Shown piece after piece: positions 29,365 to 39,132 of a DNA stretch of 64,000 nt; the first letter of the stretch is position 1, and the number at the start of each line of letters is the position of its first letter. Location of the stretch: positions 124,001-188,000 of the forward strand of contig JAFEEG010000007.1 of the NCBI GenBank assembly GCA_018241225.1, written 5' to 3'. Source of the DNA: Pseudomonadota bacterium (GTDB lineage Bacteria > Pseudomonadota > Gammaproteobacteria > Burkholderiales > Burkholderiaceae_C). Under the pieces are notes generated by a model. That model was not told where the DNA came from. It made no database searches and worked only from the letters and a program-made list of their open reading frames with translations. A program made the translations under genes and the position numbers.

Positions 29365-31398
29365 ATGAGCGCATCCCTTTCTGCATCCACGCTGCTGGCG
29401 GTACCGCTGGCGCCCCTGGCCGGCTCGATCATTGCCGGCATCTTCGGCACCAAGTTCGGCGGCAACCTGCTGGGCCGCAAGGCTTCGCATTCCATCACCA
29501 TCCTGGGCGTGTTCATCGCCTTCATCATCTCGGCGATGACGCTCAAGAGCGTGGCGCTGGACGGTGCCCGCTTCGAGGGCACCATCTACGAATGGATGGT
29601 GATCGGCGGCCTGAAGATGGAAGTCGGCTTCCTCATCGACGGCCTCACGGCCATGATGATGTGCGTCGTCACCTTCGTCTCGCTCATGGTGCACATCTAC
29701 ACCATCGGCTACATGGAGGAAGACGAAGGCTACAACCGCTTCTTCGCCTACATCTCGCTGTTCACCTTCTCCATGCTGATGCTCGTGATGAGCAACAACA
29801 TGCTGCAGCTGTTCTTCGGGTGGGAAGCCGTGGGCCTGGTGTCGTACCTGCTGATCGGCTTCTGGTACAACAAGCCGACGGCCATCTTCGCCAACATGAA
29901 GGCCTTCCTGGTCAACCGCGTGGGCGACTTCGGCTTCATCCTGGGCATCGGCCTGATCGCGGCCTACACCAACACGCTGAACTACGGCGAGGTCTTCGGC
30001 AAGGCCGGCGAGCTTGCTCAACTGGGCTTCCCCGGCACCGAGTGGATGCTGATGACCGTGATCTGCATCTGCCTGTTCATCGGCGCCATGGGCAAGAGCG
30101 CGCAGTTTCCGCTGCACGTGTGGCTGCCTGACTCGATGGAAGGCCCGACCCCCATCTCCGCGCTGATCCACGCCGCCACCATGGTGACGGCCGGCATCTT
30201 CATGGTGGCGCGCATGTCGCCGCTGTACGAGCTGTCGGATACGGCGCTGTCCTTCGTGATGGTCATCGGCGCGATCACGGCCCTGTTCATGGGCTTCCTG
30301 GGCATCATCCAGAACGACATCAAGCGGGTGGTGGCCTATTCCACGCTCTCGCAGCTGGGCTACATGACCGTGGCGCTGGGCGCCTCGGCCTACTCGGTGG
30401 CGGTGTTCCACCTGATGACCCACGCCTTCTTCAAGGCGCTGCTGTTCCTTGGTGCCGGCTCGGTCATCATCGGCATGCACCACAACCAGGACATCCGCTG
30501 GATGGGCGGCGTGCGCAAGTACATGCCCATCACCTGGATCACGTCCCTGGTGGGCTCTCTCGCCCTCATCGGCACGCCCTGGTTCGCTGGCTTCTACTCG
30601 AAGGACAGCATCATCGAGGCAGTGCACGAGAGCCACCTGTGGGGTTCGGGCTTTGCTTACTTCGCAGTGATTGCCGGCGTGTTCGTCACGGCGTTCTACT
30701 CGTTCCGCATGTATTTCCTGGTCTTCCACGGCAAGGAACGCTACGACCAGAACCCGGATGCGCATCACCACGACGCGCATGACGAGCCCGACCACGGCCA
30801 TCACGACGACCATTCGACGCCGCACGAGTCGCCCTGGGTGGTGTGGCTGCCGCTGGTGCTGCTGGCCATCCCCTCGGTCATCATCGGCTACCTGGCGATC
30901 GACGCCATGCTCTACGGCGAGTTCTTCAAGGATTCGATCTTCGTGGACGCCACGCGCCACCACGCCATGAAGGAAATGGAAGAAGCCTTCCACGGCCCGA
31001 TGGCCATGGCCCTGCACGGCTTCACGGCGCTGCCTTTCTGGCTTGCCCTGGCTGGCGTGGTCCTGTCCTGGTACATGTACTTGGTCAACCCGGCGATCCC
31101 GGCGGCCATCAAGCGCGCCTGCGGCCCGATCTATCGCCTGCTCGAGAACAAGTACTACATGGACTGGTTCAACGAGAACGTCATTGCCCGCGCCACTCGC
31201 GCACTGGGCACTGGCCTGTGGAAGGGCGGCGACCAGGGGCTGATCGACGGCGTCGTCGTCAACGGTTCGTGGAAGCTCATCGGTCGCATCTCCAGCGCGG
31301 TGCGCTGGGTGCAGTCGGGCTACATCTATCACTATGCATTCGCCATGCTGCTCGGCGTGTTCGTGTTGATGTCCTACTTCGTGTGGTTCAAGCGATAA
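29365..31398 (+). CDS. nuoL: NADH-quinone oxidoreductase subunit L
   Basis: The 677-aa distal antiporter-like proton-pumping subunit has 16 or so helices and a C-terminal lateral helix. Conserved: WEAVGLVSYLLIGFW with the key Glu, the pumping Lys region (MGKSAQFPLHVWLPDSMEGPTP split), and LSQLGYM. A cytoplasm-or-periplasm loop near residues 466-490 is strikingly His-rich (nine His within 22 residues), not part of the core fold. RBS-proximal spacing to nuoK is 13 nt. Confidence 0.97.
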   Translation: MSASLSASTLLAVPLAPLAGSIIAGIFGTKFGGNLLGRKASHSITILGVFIAFIISAMTLKSVALDGARFEGTIYEWMVIGGLKMEVGFLIDGLTAMMMCVVTFVSLMVHIYTIGYMEEDEGYNRFFAYISLFTFSMLMLVMSNNMLQLFFGWEAVGLVSYLLIGFWYNKPTAIFANMKAFLVNRVGDFGFILGIGLIAAYTNTLNYGEVFGKAGELAQLGFPGTEWMLMTVICICLFIGAMGKSAQFPLHVWLPDSMEGPTPISALIHAATMVTAGIFMVARMSPLYELSDTALSFVMVIGAITALFMGFLGIIQNDIKRVVAYSTLSQLGYMTVALGASAYSVAVFHLMTHAFFKALLFLGAGSVIIGMHHNQDIRWMGGVRKYMPITWITSLVGSLALIGTPWFAGFYSKDSIIEAVHESHLWGSGFAYFAVIAGVFVTAFYSFRMYFLVFHGKERYDQNPDAHHHDAHDEPDHGHHDDHSTPHESPWVVWLPLVLLAIPSVIIGYLAIDAMLYGEFFKDSIFVDATRHHAMKEMEEAFHGPMAMALHGFTALPFWLALAGVVLSWYMYLVNPAIPAAIKRACGPIYRLLENKYYMDWFNENVIARATRALGTGLWKGGDQGLIDGVVVNGSWKLIGRISSAVRWVQSGYIYHYAFAMLLGVFVLMSYFVWFKR

Positions 31399-31422
31399 GC
31401 GGCGGGCAGGAGAAAAACAAAA

Positions 31423-32898
31423 ATGGGTTTGCTGAGTCTTGCCATCTGGTTGCCGATTGCGTTCGGCGCCGTTCTGCTGGCCTTCGGTCGTGACGACCAG
31501 GCGCGCCTCGTGCGCTGGATCGCCCTCATCGGTGCGATCCTGAGCTTCGTCGTGACCATTCCGCTGTACACCGGCTTCCAGCTGGGCACGGCGGCGATGC
31601 AGTTCGTCGAATTGAGCCCCTGGATCGAGCGCTTCAACATCAACTACCACGTGGGTGTCGATGGCCTGTCGCTGTGGTTCGTGCTGCTGACCGCCTTCAT
31701 CACGGTGGTGGTCGTCATCTCCGCCTGGGAAGTGATCACCGAGCGCGTGAACCAGTACATGGGCGCGTTCCTGATCCTGTCGGGGCTGATGATCGGCGTG
31801 TTCGCCGCGCTCGACGGCGTGCTGTTCTACGTCTTCTTCGAAGCCACGCTGATCCCGATGTACCTCATCATCGGCATCTGGGGCGGCCCGAACAAGATCT
31901 ACGCGGCCTTCAAGTTCTTCCTGTACACGCTGCTGGGTTCGCTCCTGCTGCTGGTCGCGCTGGTCTACCTGTACAACGCCTCGGGCGGCAGCTTCGACAT
32001 CCTGACCTGGCACCAGCTCAAGCTGGCCAGCCATGTTCAGACGTTGATCTTCTTTGCGCTGTTTGCCGCCTTCGCGGTGAAGGTGCCGATGTGGCCGGTG
32101 CACACCTGGCTGCCCGACGTGCACGTGGAAGCGCCCACTGGCGGTTCCGCCGTGCTGGCCGCCATCATGCTGAAGCTGGGTGCCTACGGTTTCCTGCGCT
32201 TCTCGATGCCGATCGCTCCCGACGCGGCGCACGAATGGGCCTGGCTCATGATCGCGCTGTCGCTCATCGCCGTGATCTACGTGGGTCTGGTGGCGCTGGT
32301 GCAAAAGGACATGAAGAAGCTGGTGGCCTACTCCTCGGTGGCGCACATGGGCTTCGTCACCCTGGGCTTCTTCATCTTCAACGAGCTGGGCGTGTCCGGC
32401 GGCATCGTGCAGATGATTGCCCACGGCTTCGTCTCGGGCGCCATGTTCCTGTGCATCGGCGTGCTGTACGACCGCGTGCATTCGCGCCAGATCGCCGACT
32501 ACGGCGGCGTGGTCAACACCATGCCCAAGTTCGCGGCCTTCGCGCTGCTGTTCGCCATGGCCAACTGCGGCCTGCCGGCAACGGCGGGTTTCGTGGGCGA
32601 GTGGATGGTGATCCTGGGCGCCGTCAAGGCCAACTTCTGGATCGGCCTGGGTGCCGCAACCGCGCTGATCTTCGGCGCCGCCTACACCCTGTGGATGTAC
32701 AAGCGCGTCTACCTGGGTGAGCCCGGCAACGACCATGTGAAGGAACTGACGGACATCAACGGCCGTGAATTCCTCATGCTTGCACTGCTTGCGATTCCTG
32801 TCCTGTGGATGGGCCTGGACCCCAAGCCCTTCACCGACGTGATGGACGCTTCGGTGACCGAACTGCTGCGCCACGTGGCGATCTCCAAGCTGCCCTGA
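31423..32898 (+). CDS. nuoM: NADH-quinone oxidoreductase subunit M
   Basis: The 491-aa antiporter-like subunit has 14 helices. Marks: [20 protein letters not shown] with the conserved Glu, [20 protein letters not shown] with the pumping-channel Lys, and [16 protein letters not shown] stands ahead of ATG 31423. Normal length; tightly packed between nuoL and nuoN. Confidence 0.98.
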   Translation: MGLLSLAIWLPIAFGAVLLAFGRDDQARLVRWIALIGAILSFVVTIPLYTGFQLGTAAMQFVELSPWIERFNINYHVGVDGLSLWFVLLTAFITVVVVISAWEVITERVNQYMGAFLILSGLMIGVFAALDGVLFYVFFEATLIPMYLIIGIWGGPNKIYAAFKFFLYTLLGSLLLLVALVYLYNASGGSFDILTWHQLKLASHVQTLIFFALFAAFAVKVPMWPVHTWLPDVHVEAPTGGSAVLAAIMLKLGAYGFLRFSMPIAPDAAHEWAWLMIALSLIAVIYVGLVALVQKDMKKLVAYSSVAHMGFVTLGFFIFNELGVSGGIVQMIAHGFVSGAMFLCIGVLYDRVHSRQIADYGGVVNTMPKFAAFALLFAMANCGLPATAGFVGEWMVILGAVKANFWIGLGAATALIFGAAYTLWMYKRVYLGEPGNDHVKELTDINGREFLMLALLAIPVLWMGLDPKPFTDVMDASVTELLRHVAISKLP

Positions 32899-32911
32899 TC
32901 AAGAGAACGAG

Positions 32912-34399
32912 ATGATTGACAAACTCAGCTGGATTTCCATCTACCCGGAGATCGTGCTCCTGGTGATGGCCTGCATCATCGCGCTGGTCGACCTGTCGTC
33001 CAACGACCCGCGCCGTACCCGCACCTATGTGCTGACGCTGCTGTCGCTGGCGGTGGTGGCCTATCTCACCGGCGCCAGCGCCGCAGGTGGCCAGACCGTC
33101 TACGGCTTTGGCGGCATGGTGGTGAGCGACCCCATGGGCAACTGGCTCAAGTGCTTTGCCAGCCTCGCACTGATGGTCACCCTGGTCTACGGCCGCCCCT
33201 ATGCGGCCGAGCGCGACATGCTGCGCGGCGGCGAAATGTTCACCCTGAGCATGTTGGCCCTGCTGGGCATGTTCGTGATGATCTCGGGCAGCAACTTCCT
33301 GCTGATCTACCTGGGCCTGGAACTGCTCACGCTCTCGAGCTACGCCCTGGTGGCGCTGCGCCGCGACAACGCGGTGGCCAGCGAAGCTGCCATGAAGTAC
33401 TTCGTGCTGGGCGCACTGGCCAGCGGCTTCCTGCTCTACGGCCTCTCGATGATCTACGGCGCCACCGGCTCCCTGGACGTGAACGAAGTCTTCAAGATCA
33501 TCAGCAGCGGTGGCGTGAAGCACCAGGTGCTGGTGTTCGGCCTGGTGTTCATCGTGGCCGGCCTGGCCTTCAAGGTGGGCGCCGCCCCGTTCCACATGTG
33601 GGTGCCTGACGTCTACCAGGGCGCCCCGACGGCCGTCACGCTGCTGATCGGCGCCGCGCCCGAACTCGCTGCGTTCGCCATCATCATCCGCCTGCTGGTG
33701 GAAGGCCTGCTGCCGCTGGCGTTCGACTGGCAGCAGATGCTCATCGTGCTGGCGGTGGGCTCGCTGCTCATCGGCAACCTGGCGGCCATTGCGCAGAGCA
33801 ACCTCAAGCGCATGCTGGCCTACTCCACCATCTCGCAGATGGGCTTCATGCTGCTGGGCCTGGTGGCCGGCGTGGTCAACGACAACACCTACAACGCGCA
33901 GTACGCCTACAGCGCCGCCATGTTCTACGTCATCACCTACGTGCTGACCACGCTGGCGAGCTTCGGCATCATCCTGCTGCTGGCACGCGAAGGCTTCGAG
34001 AGCGAAGAGATCACCGATTTCGCCGGCCTGAACCAGCGCAGCCCGCTGTACGCCGGCATCATGGCCATCGCCATGTTCTCGCTGGCTGGCCTGCCGCCGC
34101 TGGTGGGCTTCTACGCCAAGCTGGTGGTGCTGCAGGCACTGATCGCTTCGGGACAGGCGCTGTACATCGGCCTGGCCGTGTTCGCCGTGATGGCGTCGCT
34201 GGTCGGTGCCTTCTACTACCTGCGCATCGTCAAGGTCATGTACTTCGACGAGCCGGTTACCGCCAGCACGGTCTCTGCACCGCGCGACGTGCGTGCCGTG
34301 CTCTCGCTCAACGGTGCGCTGATCCTGATCCTGGGCATCGTGCCTGGCGGCCTGATGGCGCTGTGCGCCAAGGCCATCGTGGCCACCCTCGCCAGCTGA
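32912..34399 (+). CDS. nuoN: NADH-quinone oxidoreductase subunit N
   Basis: The 495-aa antiporter-like subunit closes the 14-gene complex I operon. Conserved: [17 protein letters not shown] with the key Glu, [20 protein letters not shown] with the channel Lys, and [13 protein letters not shown]. All 14 subunits are present as separate genes in canonical order A to N. No terminator was seen; the DUF2818 gene follows 13 nt later. Confidence 0.98.
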   Translation: MIDKLSWISIYPEIVLLVMACIIALVDLSSNDPRRTRTYVLTLLSLAVVAYLTGASAAGGQTVYGFGGMVVSDPMGNWLKCFASLALMVTLVYGRPYAAERDMLRGGEMFTLSMLALLGMFVMISGSNFLLIYLGLELLTLSSYALVALRRDNAVASEAAMKYFVLGALASGFLLYGLSMIYGATGSLDVNEVFKIISSGGVKHQVLVFGLVFIVAGLAFKVGAAPFHMWVPDVYQGAPTAVTLLIGAAPELAAFAIIIRLLVEGLLPLAFDWQQMLIVLAVGSLLIGNLAAIAQSNLKRMLAYSTISQMGFMLLGLVAGVVNDNTYNAQYAYSAAMFYVITYVLTTLASFGIILLLAREGFESEEITDFAGLNQRSPLYAGIMAIAMFSLAGLPPLVGFYAKLVVLQALIASGQALYIGLAVFAVMASLVGAFYYLRIVKVMYFDEPVTASTVSAPRDVRAVLSLNGALILILGIVPGGLMALCAKAIVATLAS

Positions 34400-34412
34400 G
34401 GCTGGCGCGCGC

Positions 34413-34724
34413 GTGTCGCAGAGCGCCTCGGTCTGGCTCGTGCTATTGGTCGCCCTTGTGGCGGCCAATTTGCCGTTTGTGAACGAGCGATTGTTCGGTC
34501 TGTTCGCCATGCGTTCGGCCCACAAGCTGCTTGCCGTTCGGCTGGCGGAACTGGTGTTGCTGTACTTCCTGGTCGGCGCACTGGGCCTGCTGTTCGAGCG
34601 CCGCGTGGGGCAGATCGCGCCCCAGGGCTGGGAGTTCTACGCGGTTTCGGGCTCGCTGTTCCTGGTGCTGGCGTTTCCGGGCTTCATCTGGCGCTACCTG
34701 ATCAAACATCATCACCGGAGCTGA
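34413..34724 (+). CDS. DUF2818 family membrane protein
   Basis: The 103-aa protein has three hydrophobic segments (about 6-22, 41-62, 80-97) and the short motif LPFVNERLFG. It belongs, as far as I recognise, to DUF2818, which is found after nuoN in betaproteobacteria; function unknown, possibly linked to complex I assembly or just co-transcribed. Start is GTG at 34413, 13 nt after the nuoN stop. Only 4 nt separate it from the NUDIX gene, so the nuo transcript likely extends through both. Confidence 0.8.
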   Translation: MSQSASVWLVLLVALVAANLPFVNERLFGLFAMRSAHKLLAVRLAELVLLYFLVGALGLLFERRVGQIAPQGWEFYAVSGSLFLVLAFPGFIWRYLIKHHHRS

Positions 34725-34728
34725 CGGA

Positions 34729-35325
34729 ATGAAAGACGACTCGCACCTGAGGGAGGAGCGCATCGACGGCACCGTGCTGCTCAAGGGCAACTTCCTCGAG
34801 GCGCGCCGCGACACCGTACGCCTGCCCGACGGCCATACCGCCACTCGCGAATACGTCGTGCATCCCGGTGCTGTGGTGGTGATTCCGCTGCTCGATGATG
34901 GGCGCGTCGTGCTCGAGCGCCAGTTCCGCTATCCGGTGGGGCTGGTCATGGTCGAGTTTCCTGCCGGCAAGCTGGATGCGGGCGAGGATCCGCTGGTTTG
35001 CGGCCAGCGCGAGCTGCTGGAGGAAACCGGCTACAGCGCCCGCGAATGGGCCCGTGCTGGCGCCATGCACCTGGCCATCAGTTATTCCACGGAAATCATC
35101 CACATCTACTTTGCGCGCGGCCTCACCCTGGGCGAGCGCCAGCTGGACCACGGCGAATTCGTCGACGTGTTCAGTGCCGAAGCCGACGAGCTGCTGCGCT
35201 GGTGCGCGGACGGAACCGTCACCGACGCCAAGACCCTCGCATGCGCCCTGTGGCTGCGCAACGTCGTGTCGGGCGAATGGTCACTCGACTGGCAGGCTGT
35301 GCCAGACGGCGGGCAAACGAGATAA
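34729..35325 (+). CDS. NUDIX hydrolase, ADP-ribose pyrophosphatase-like
   Basis: The 198-aa protein contains a full Nudix box, G-x5-E-x7-RELLEETGY (AGKLDAGEDPLVCGQREL then LEETGY), near residues 83-106. The upstream EYVVHPGAVVVIPLLDDGRV and VLERQFRYPVG segments are typical of ADP-ribose pyrophosphatases (NudF type), which split ADP-ribose to AMP and ribose 5-phosphate. It may recycle NADH breakdown products next to complex I, an inference from context. Follows the DUF2818 gene by 4 nt; CGGAG precedes ATG. Confidence 0.88.
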   Translation: MKDDSHLREERIDGTVLLKGNFLEARRDTVRLPDGHTATREYVVHPGAVVVIPLLDDGRVVLERQFRYPVGLVMVEFPAGKLDAGEDPLVCGQRELLEETGYSAREWARAGAMHLAISYSTEIIHIYFARGLTLGERQLDHGEFVDVFSAEADELLRWCADGTVTDAKTLACALWLRNVVSGEWSLDWQAVPDGGQTR

Positions 35326-35326
35326 T
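35321..35326 (+). promoter_or_regulatory. -10 element, probable leaderless promoter of the DUF1178 gene
   Basis: GATAAT overlaps the NUDIX stop codon region and ends 7 nt before ATG 35334; no Shine-Dalgarno sequence lies between. It probably gives the downstream gene its own leaderless transcript. Confidence 0.4.
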
Positions 35327-35333
35327 CCGCCCC

Positions 35334-35783
35334 ATGAAAGTCCTCGACCTCCAGTGCTCGCACGGCCACGGGTTCGAAGGCTGGTTCGCATCGAACGAAG
35401 CCTTCGAGACGCAACTGGCCGACGGGTTGGTGGAGTGCCCGATGTGCGGGGGCAAGGAGGTCACCAAGATGCTGAGCGCGCCGCGCCTGAATCTTAGCGC
35501 GGGCAAGGAGGCCGGCTCGCCGGCTCCGGCACAGCAGTCCCAGCAGGAAGCCGCGCAGCAGCAGCACGGCCGCTGGCTGCGCGCCGTGCGTGAGCTGATG
35601 GCCAGCACCGAAGACGTGGGCGACCGCTTTGCCGACGAGGCGCGCAAGATCCACCATGGCGAGGTCAAGGAGCGCGGCATTCGTGGCCAGGCCACGCGCG
35701 AGGAAAGCGCAGCGCTCGCCGAAGAAGGCATTGCCGTGATGCAGATCGCGCTGCCCGCCGCCTTGAAGGAAACGCTCCAATAG
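35334..35783 (+). CDS. DUF1178 family protein
   Basis: The 149-aa cytoplasmic protein begins MKVLDLQCSHGHGFEGWFAS and has CPMCGG at residues ~35-40, a zinc-ribbon-like pair of Cys/His groups. A Gln/Ala-rich linker (about 60-75) is followed by a helical domain with VREL, EDVGDRFADEARKIHHGE and EEGIAVMQIALPA. It matches the uncharacterised DUF1178 family; function unknown. The start follows a GATAAT box by 7 nt without ribosome-binding site. Confidence 0.85.
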   Translation: MKVLDLQCSHGHGFEGWFASNEAFETQLADGLVECPMCGGKEVTKMLSAPRLNLSAGKEAGSPAPAQQSQQEAAQQQHGRWLRAVRELMASTEDVGDRFADEARKIHHGEVKERGIRGQATREESAALAEEGIAVMQIALPAALKETLQ

Positions 35784-35978
35784 GGAGCAGCGCGGGCGCA
35801 AGGCTCGCGCACCGGTATCGAATACGGCTACTTGCCGACTTCATTCAGGCTACCGGCCTGCAAACTCGCTACCTCCGGCTGCCTGGCGAAGCACCATCGC
35901 TTCGCCCTGAGCAACGCAGCCGTCTGCATCCACGGCTCAGGCGCACCTCTCCCAACCTTGCAAAGAAGGAAAGTCGCC

Positions 35979-36440
35979 ATGAACAAAGCCATCACCCACA
36001 GCATCCTGGCCCTGGCCCTGAGCTGCAGCGCCGTACTGGCGCCGGTCGCCGCCCGGGCGCAGAGCGACGCGTCGCTGGCCGTGTCGGCACTGCCGGTGGC
36101 TTCCGTCGTGCTCAGCGCCGCAGCCGTCGGGGCTGCGGCCAGCACGGTGGTTGTCGTGCCGGCTGCCTTGTCGGTGGCAGGCAGCCAACTTGTCATCAAG
36201 AGCGTGCAGGCGTCGGCCGACGCGGTGGTGTACGTGCTCGAACGGGTGTCCGATGGGGCCCAGGCCAGCGTGCGGGTGTCGCTTGGCGCGGGCAACTATT
36301 CGATCCGGCAGGTCGATACGGCGGTGAGCGTGGTCGTCATCGCCACCGGTGTGATGCTCGTTGCCACGGGCGAGGTGCTGGCGTTCATTCCCAACGAAGC
36401 GGGACGTGCGCTCCTGCATAGCGCCAAGCTTTCGGGTTGA
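35979..36440 (+). CDS. Secreted or membrane-inserted hypothetical protein
   Basis: I do not recognise this 153-aa protein. It has a clear signal peptide (MNKAITHSILALALSCSAVL, cleavage near AARAQ), then two long Ala/Val-rich hydrophobic stretches (about residues 32-70 and 115-135) separated by a polar middle with VYVLERVSDGAQASVRV. The second half ends in NEAGRALLHSAKLSG. ATG 35979 is supported by AAGGAAAG; the reading frame is open further upstream but without similarity or signal. It ends 4 nt before the DUF2145 gene, so the two are probably expressed together and may act together in the envelope. Confidence 0.7.
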   Translation: MNKAITHSILALALSCSAVLAPVAARAQSDASLAVSALPVASVVLSAAAVGAAASTVVVVPAALSVAGSQLVIKSVQASADAVVYVLERVSDGAQASVRVSLGAGNYSIRQVDTAVSVVVIATGVMLVATGEVLAFIPNEAGRALLHSAKLSG

Positions 36441-36444
36441 TGCG

Positions 36445-37254
36445 ATGCGCATGCCAAGGCTCTCTTCGCTGCTCGCCTCGGTCTGTCTCCTGCTGGGGCT
36501 GGCGTCGCACCACGCGCCTGCAACCGCCGGACGTTCCTGCGAAGCCAAGGCGCTGACCGCCCAGGACTTTGGCCTGGGCATGCAGTTGGCCCAGCGCACG
36601 GCCCAGGCGCTGGATGGCAGCGGCGCGCAGGTGGTGCTCCTCGCGCGCGCCGGGCAGGACCTCCAGAAGTACGGCCTTCACTACTCGCACCTGGGCGTGG
36701 CCTACAAGGACGACTCAGGCGCATGGCGCGTGGTGCACAAGCTCAACCAGTGCGGCACCGCGCGCGCCAGCATCTACCGCCAGGGCCTGGGCGAGTTCTT
36801 TCTCGACGACATGTGGCGCTACGAGGCCGCGTATGCAGTGCCGGCGCCCGAGGTCCAGGCCAGGCTCCTGGATTTGCTCAAGGGCCCGCGGGCCCAGTTG
36901 CTGCGCCTGAACCAGCCGGCCTACAGCGTTGTGTCGTACGCCTGGGGTCAGAAGTACCAGCAGTCCAACCAATGGGTCATCGAAACGCTGGCGATGGCCA
37001 TGGAGCCATCGGGGGCGAGCGAGCGTGCACGGGCTCAGGCCTGGCTGCAGTTCAAGGGCTACGAGCCCAGCACCATCCGGCTGGGGCCGCTGACGCGCCT
37101 GGGCGGCCGCATCACCGCCGCCAATGTGGCCTTCGACGACCATCCCAACGAGAAGCGCTTCTCGGACCGCATCGAGACCGTGACGGTCGATTCGGTCTTC
37201 GTCTGGCTCACGCGCAGCGGGATGGCCGCCAAGCCCGTGGCGCTGCAGCTGTAG
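36445..37254 (+). CDS. DUF2145 family exported protein
   Basis: The 269-aa protein has an N-terminal signal sequence (MRMPRLSSLLASVCLLLGLA, cleavage near PATAG) and a mature domain with SHLGVAYKDDSGAWRVVHKL, LGEFFLDDMWRYEAAYAVP and YGLHYSHLG, matching the DUF2145 family in my judgement. This family resembles NlpC/P60-like permuted papain folds superficially (a Cys at NQCGTA and His at YSHLG), but I cannot assign an active site with confidence. ATG 36445 lies 4 nt after the preceding stop; a second start at 36451 is possible. No adjacent gene explains its job. Confidence 0.75.
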   Translation: MRMPRLSSLLASVCLLLGLASHHAPATAGRSCEAKALTAQDFGLGMQLAQRTAQALDGSGAQVVLLARAGQDLQKYGLHYSHLGVAYKDDSGAWRVVHKLNQCGTARASIYRQGLGEFFLDDMWRYEAAYAVPAPEVQARLLDLLKGPRAQLLRLNQPAYSVVSYAWGQKYQQSNQWVIETLAMAMEPSGASERARAQAWLQFKGYEPSTIRLGPLTRLGGRITAANVAFDDHPNEKRFSDRIETVTVDSVFVWLTRSGMAAKPVALQL

Positions 37255-37269
37255 TGGAGGCTCGGGTTT

Positions 37270-39054
37270 TCAGGCGGTGAACTGAAGCGCCGCAAGCCGC
37301 GCATACACGCCGCCTTGCGCCACCAGCGAGGCATGCGTGCCCTGCTCGACGATGCCGCCGTGGTCGAGCACCACGATGCGGTTGGCCTTTTGAACCGTTG
37401 CCAGCCGGTGTGCAATGACCAGCGTGGTGCGGTTTTCCATGGCGCTTTCCAAGGCGGCCTGGACCATGCGCTCGCTTTGCGCGTCCAGGGCACTGGTGGC
37501 TTCGTCCAGCAGCAGCAGGGGAGCGTTCTTCAGGATGGCGCGCGCAATGGCAATGCGCTGGCGCTGGCCACCCGACAGGCGCACGCCGCGCTCGCCCAGG
37601 AAGGTGTCGTAGCCCTCGGGCAAGGCGCTGATGAAGTCGTCGGCAAAGGCGGCGCGTGCGGCTGCGCGCACGGCATCTTCGGTGGCGCCAGGGCTGCCGT
37701 AGCGGATGTTCTCCAGCGCGCTGGCCGAGAAGATGACCGCATCTTGCGGCACCAGCCCGATGTGGCCGCGCAGCTCGTCCAGCGCGAGCTGGTCGATCGG
37801 CACGCCATCGACCAGGATGCGTCCATGCTGCGGGTCGTAGTAGCGCAGCAGCAGTTGCAGCACGGTGCTCTTGCCCGCGCCGCTGGAGCCCACCAGCGCC
37901 ACCGTTTCCCCGGGCTGCACGTCCAGGCTGAAATCGCGCAGCGCCGGGGTGTCGGGCCGCGACGGGTAGTGGAAACGCACCGCCTCGAAGCGCAGCGAAC
38001 TGCCATCCTTGGCCTGCGGCAGGCGCTGTGGCACCTGGGGCGCGCGGATGTCCGACTCGGCGTTGAGCAGCTCCATCAGCCGCTCGGTGGCGCCGGCGGC
38101 ACGAAGCAGGTCGCCATACACCTCGCCCAGCACGGCCGCCGCGCTGGCCAGGATGATCACGTACACCACGGTCTGGCCCAGGTGCCCGGCGCTGATGTCG
38201 CCGCGCAGCACCGCCTGCGTGCCTTCGTACAGGCCCCACAGGAGGGAGGCAGAAGTCGCGATGATGATGAAGGCCACCAGCACCGAGCGCGCCTTGGTGC
38301 GGCGCACGGCGGTGTGGAAGGCATTGTTGGTGGACGCATGAAAGCGCTGGGCTTCGCGCTCTTCGGAGGTGTAGCTCTGCACCACCGGAATGGCGTTGAG
38401 CACCTCGGCCGCAATGGCACTGGCATCGGCCACGCGGTCCTGGCTGGCGCGCGAGAGGCGCCGCACGCGGCGGCCGAACCACATGCTGGGCAACACGATG
38501 AGCACCAGGATCAGCAGCACCTGGCCCATCACGTACGGATTGGTCCACACCAGCATGGCCAGTGCGCCGATGCCCATCACCGCATTGCGCAGGCCCATGC
38601 TCAGGGACGAGCCCACCACCGTCTGCACCAGCGTGGTGTCGCCCGTGATGCGCGAAAGCACTTCGCCGGTCTGGGTGGTTTCGAAGAAAGCCGGGCTCTG
38701 GCGCAGCACGTGCGCGTAGACGGCATTGCGAAGGTCCGCGGTGACGCGTTCGCCCAGCCAGCTCACCGTGAAGAAGCGCGCGGCCGAAAACAGCCCCAGG
38801 GCCACCGCCACGCCGAACAGAGCCAGGAAATGGTCGCGCAGCCCCATGGCCTGCGCACCCGGATCGTTGGCGACAAGCCCCCCATCGATGAGCTTGCGCA
38901 AGGCAAGAGGAAAGAGCAGGGTAGTGACTGCGGCCAATACCAGAAACACCCCTGCCAGGGCGATCTGGACGCGGTAGGGGCGCAGGAAAGGTGCCAGGCC
39001 GGACAGGGAGCGGGGTGCTCCCTTGGCGGGCGATCGGGAGTCGTCGGAAGCCAT
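37270..39054 (-). CDS. ABC exporter, fused permease and ATP-binding protein (MsbA/LmrA-like half transporter)
   Basis: The 594-aa protein has six membrane helices (about 30-320) of the type-1 exporter fold, then an ATPase with Walker A VGSSGAGKST near residue 385, signature LSGGQRQRIAIARAIL, and Walker B LLLLDEATSALD. It works as a homodimer or with a partner in the inner membrane. Substrate unknown; drugs, lipids or peptides are possible. It faces away from the marR-efflux operon, from which it is 78 bp distant, so it may share regulation with it. The N-terminal 25 residues are polar and non-conserved. Confidence 0.9.
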   Translation of the reverse strand: MASDDSRSPAKGAPRSLSGLAPFLRPYRVQIALAGVFLVLAAVTTLLFPLALRKLIDGGLVANDPGAQAMGLRDHFLALFGVAVALGLFSAARFFTVSWLGERVTADLRNAVYAHVLRQSPAFFETTQTGEVLSRITGDTTLVQTVVGSSLSMGLRNAVMGIGALAMLVWTNPYVMGQVLLILVLIVLPSMWFGRRVRRLSRASQDRVADASAIAAEVLNAIPVVQSYTSEEREAQRFHASTNNAFHTAVRRTKARSVLVAFIIIATSASLLWGLYEGTQAVLRGDISAGHLGQTVVYVIILASAAAVLGEVYGDLLRAAGATERLMELLNAESDIRAPQVPQRLPQAKDGSSLRFEAVRFHYPSRPDTPALRDFSLDVQPGETVALVGSSGAGKSTVLQLLLRYYDPQHGRILVDGVPIDQLALDELRGHIGLVPQDAVIFSASALENIRYGSPGATEDAVRAAARAAFADDFISALPEGYDTFLGERGVRLSGGQRQRIAIARAILKNAPLLLLDEATSALDAQSERMVQAALESAMENRTTLVIAHRLATVQKANRIVVLDHGGIVEQGTHASLVAQGGVYARLAALQFTA

Positions 39055-39097
39055 TGCCCCTCGATTCTATCGAACGCTTGTCAGTACAAAGGCAGCC

Positions 39098-39126
39098 TTG
39101 ACAATAATTGCTATGGCAACTAATAT
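39098..39126 (+). promoter_or_regulatory. Consensus sigma-70 promoter with embedded MarR-type operator
   Basis: TTGACA (39098-39103), a 17-nt spacer and TAATAT (39121-39126) form a near-perfect promoter. Within the spacer TTGC-TATG-GCAA (39108-39119) is an inverted repeat, flanked by AATA and TAAT arms, resembling MarR-family operators. The -10 ends 6 nt before ATG 39133, so the marR mRNA should be leaderless. Bound MarR would block polymerase. Confidence 0.8.
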
Positions 39127-39132
39127 TCGCCT

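Noticed and set aside
36445..37254. DUF2145 protein as an NlpC/P60-type cell-wall peptidase
   Set aside because: A Cys and a His are present but not in a convincing catalytic pattern; left as a family of unknown function.
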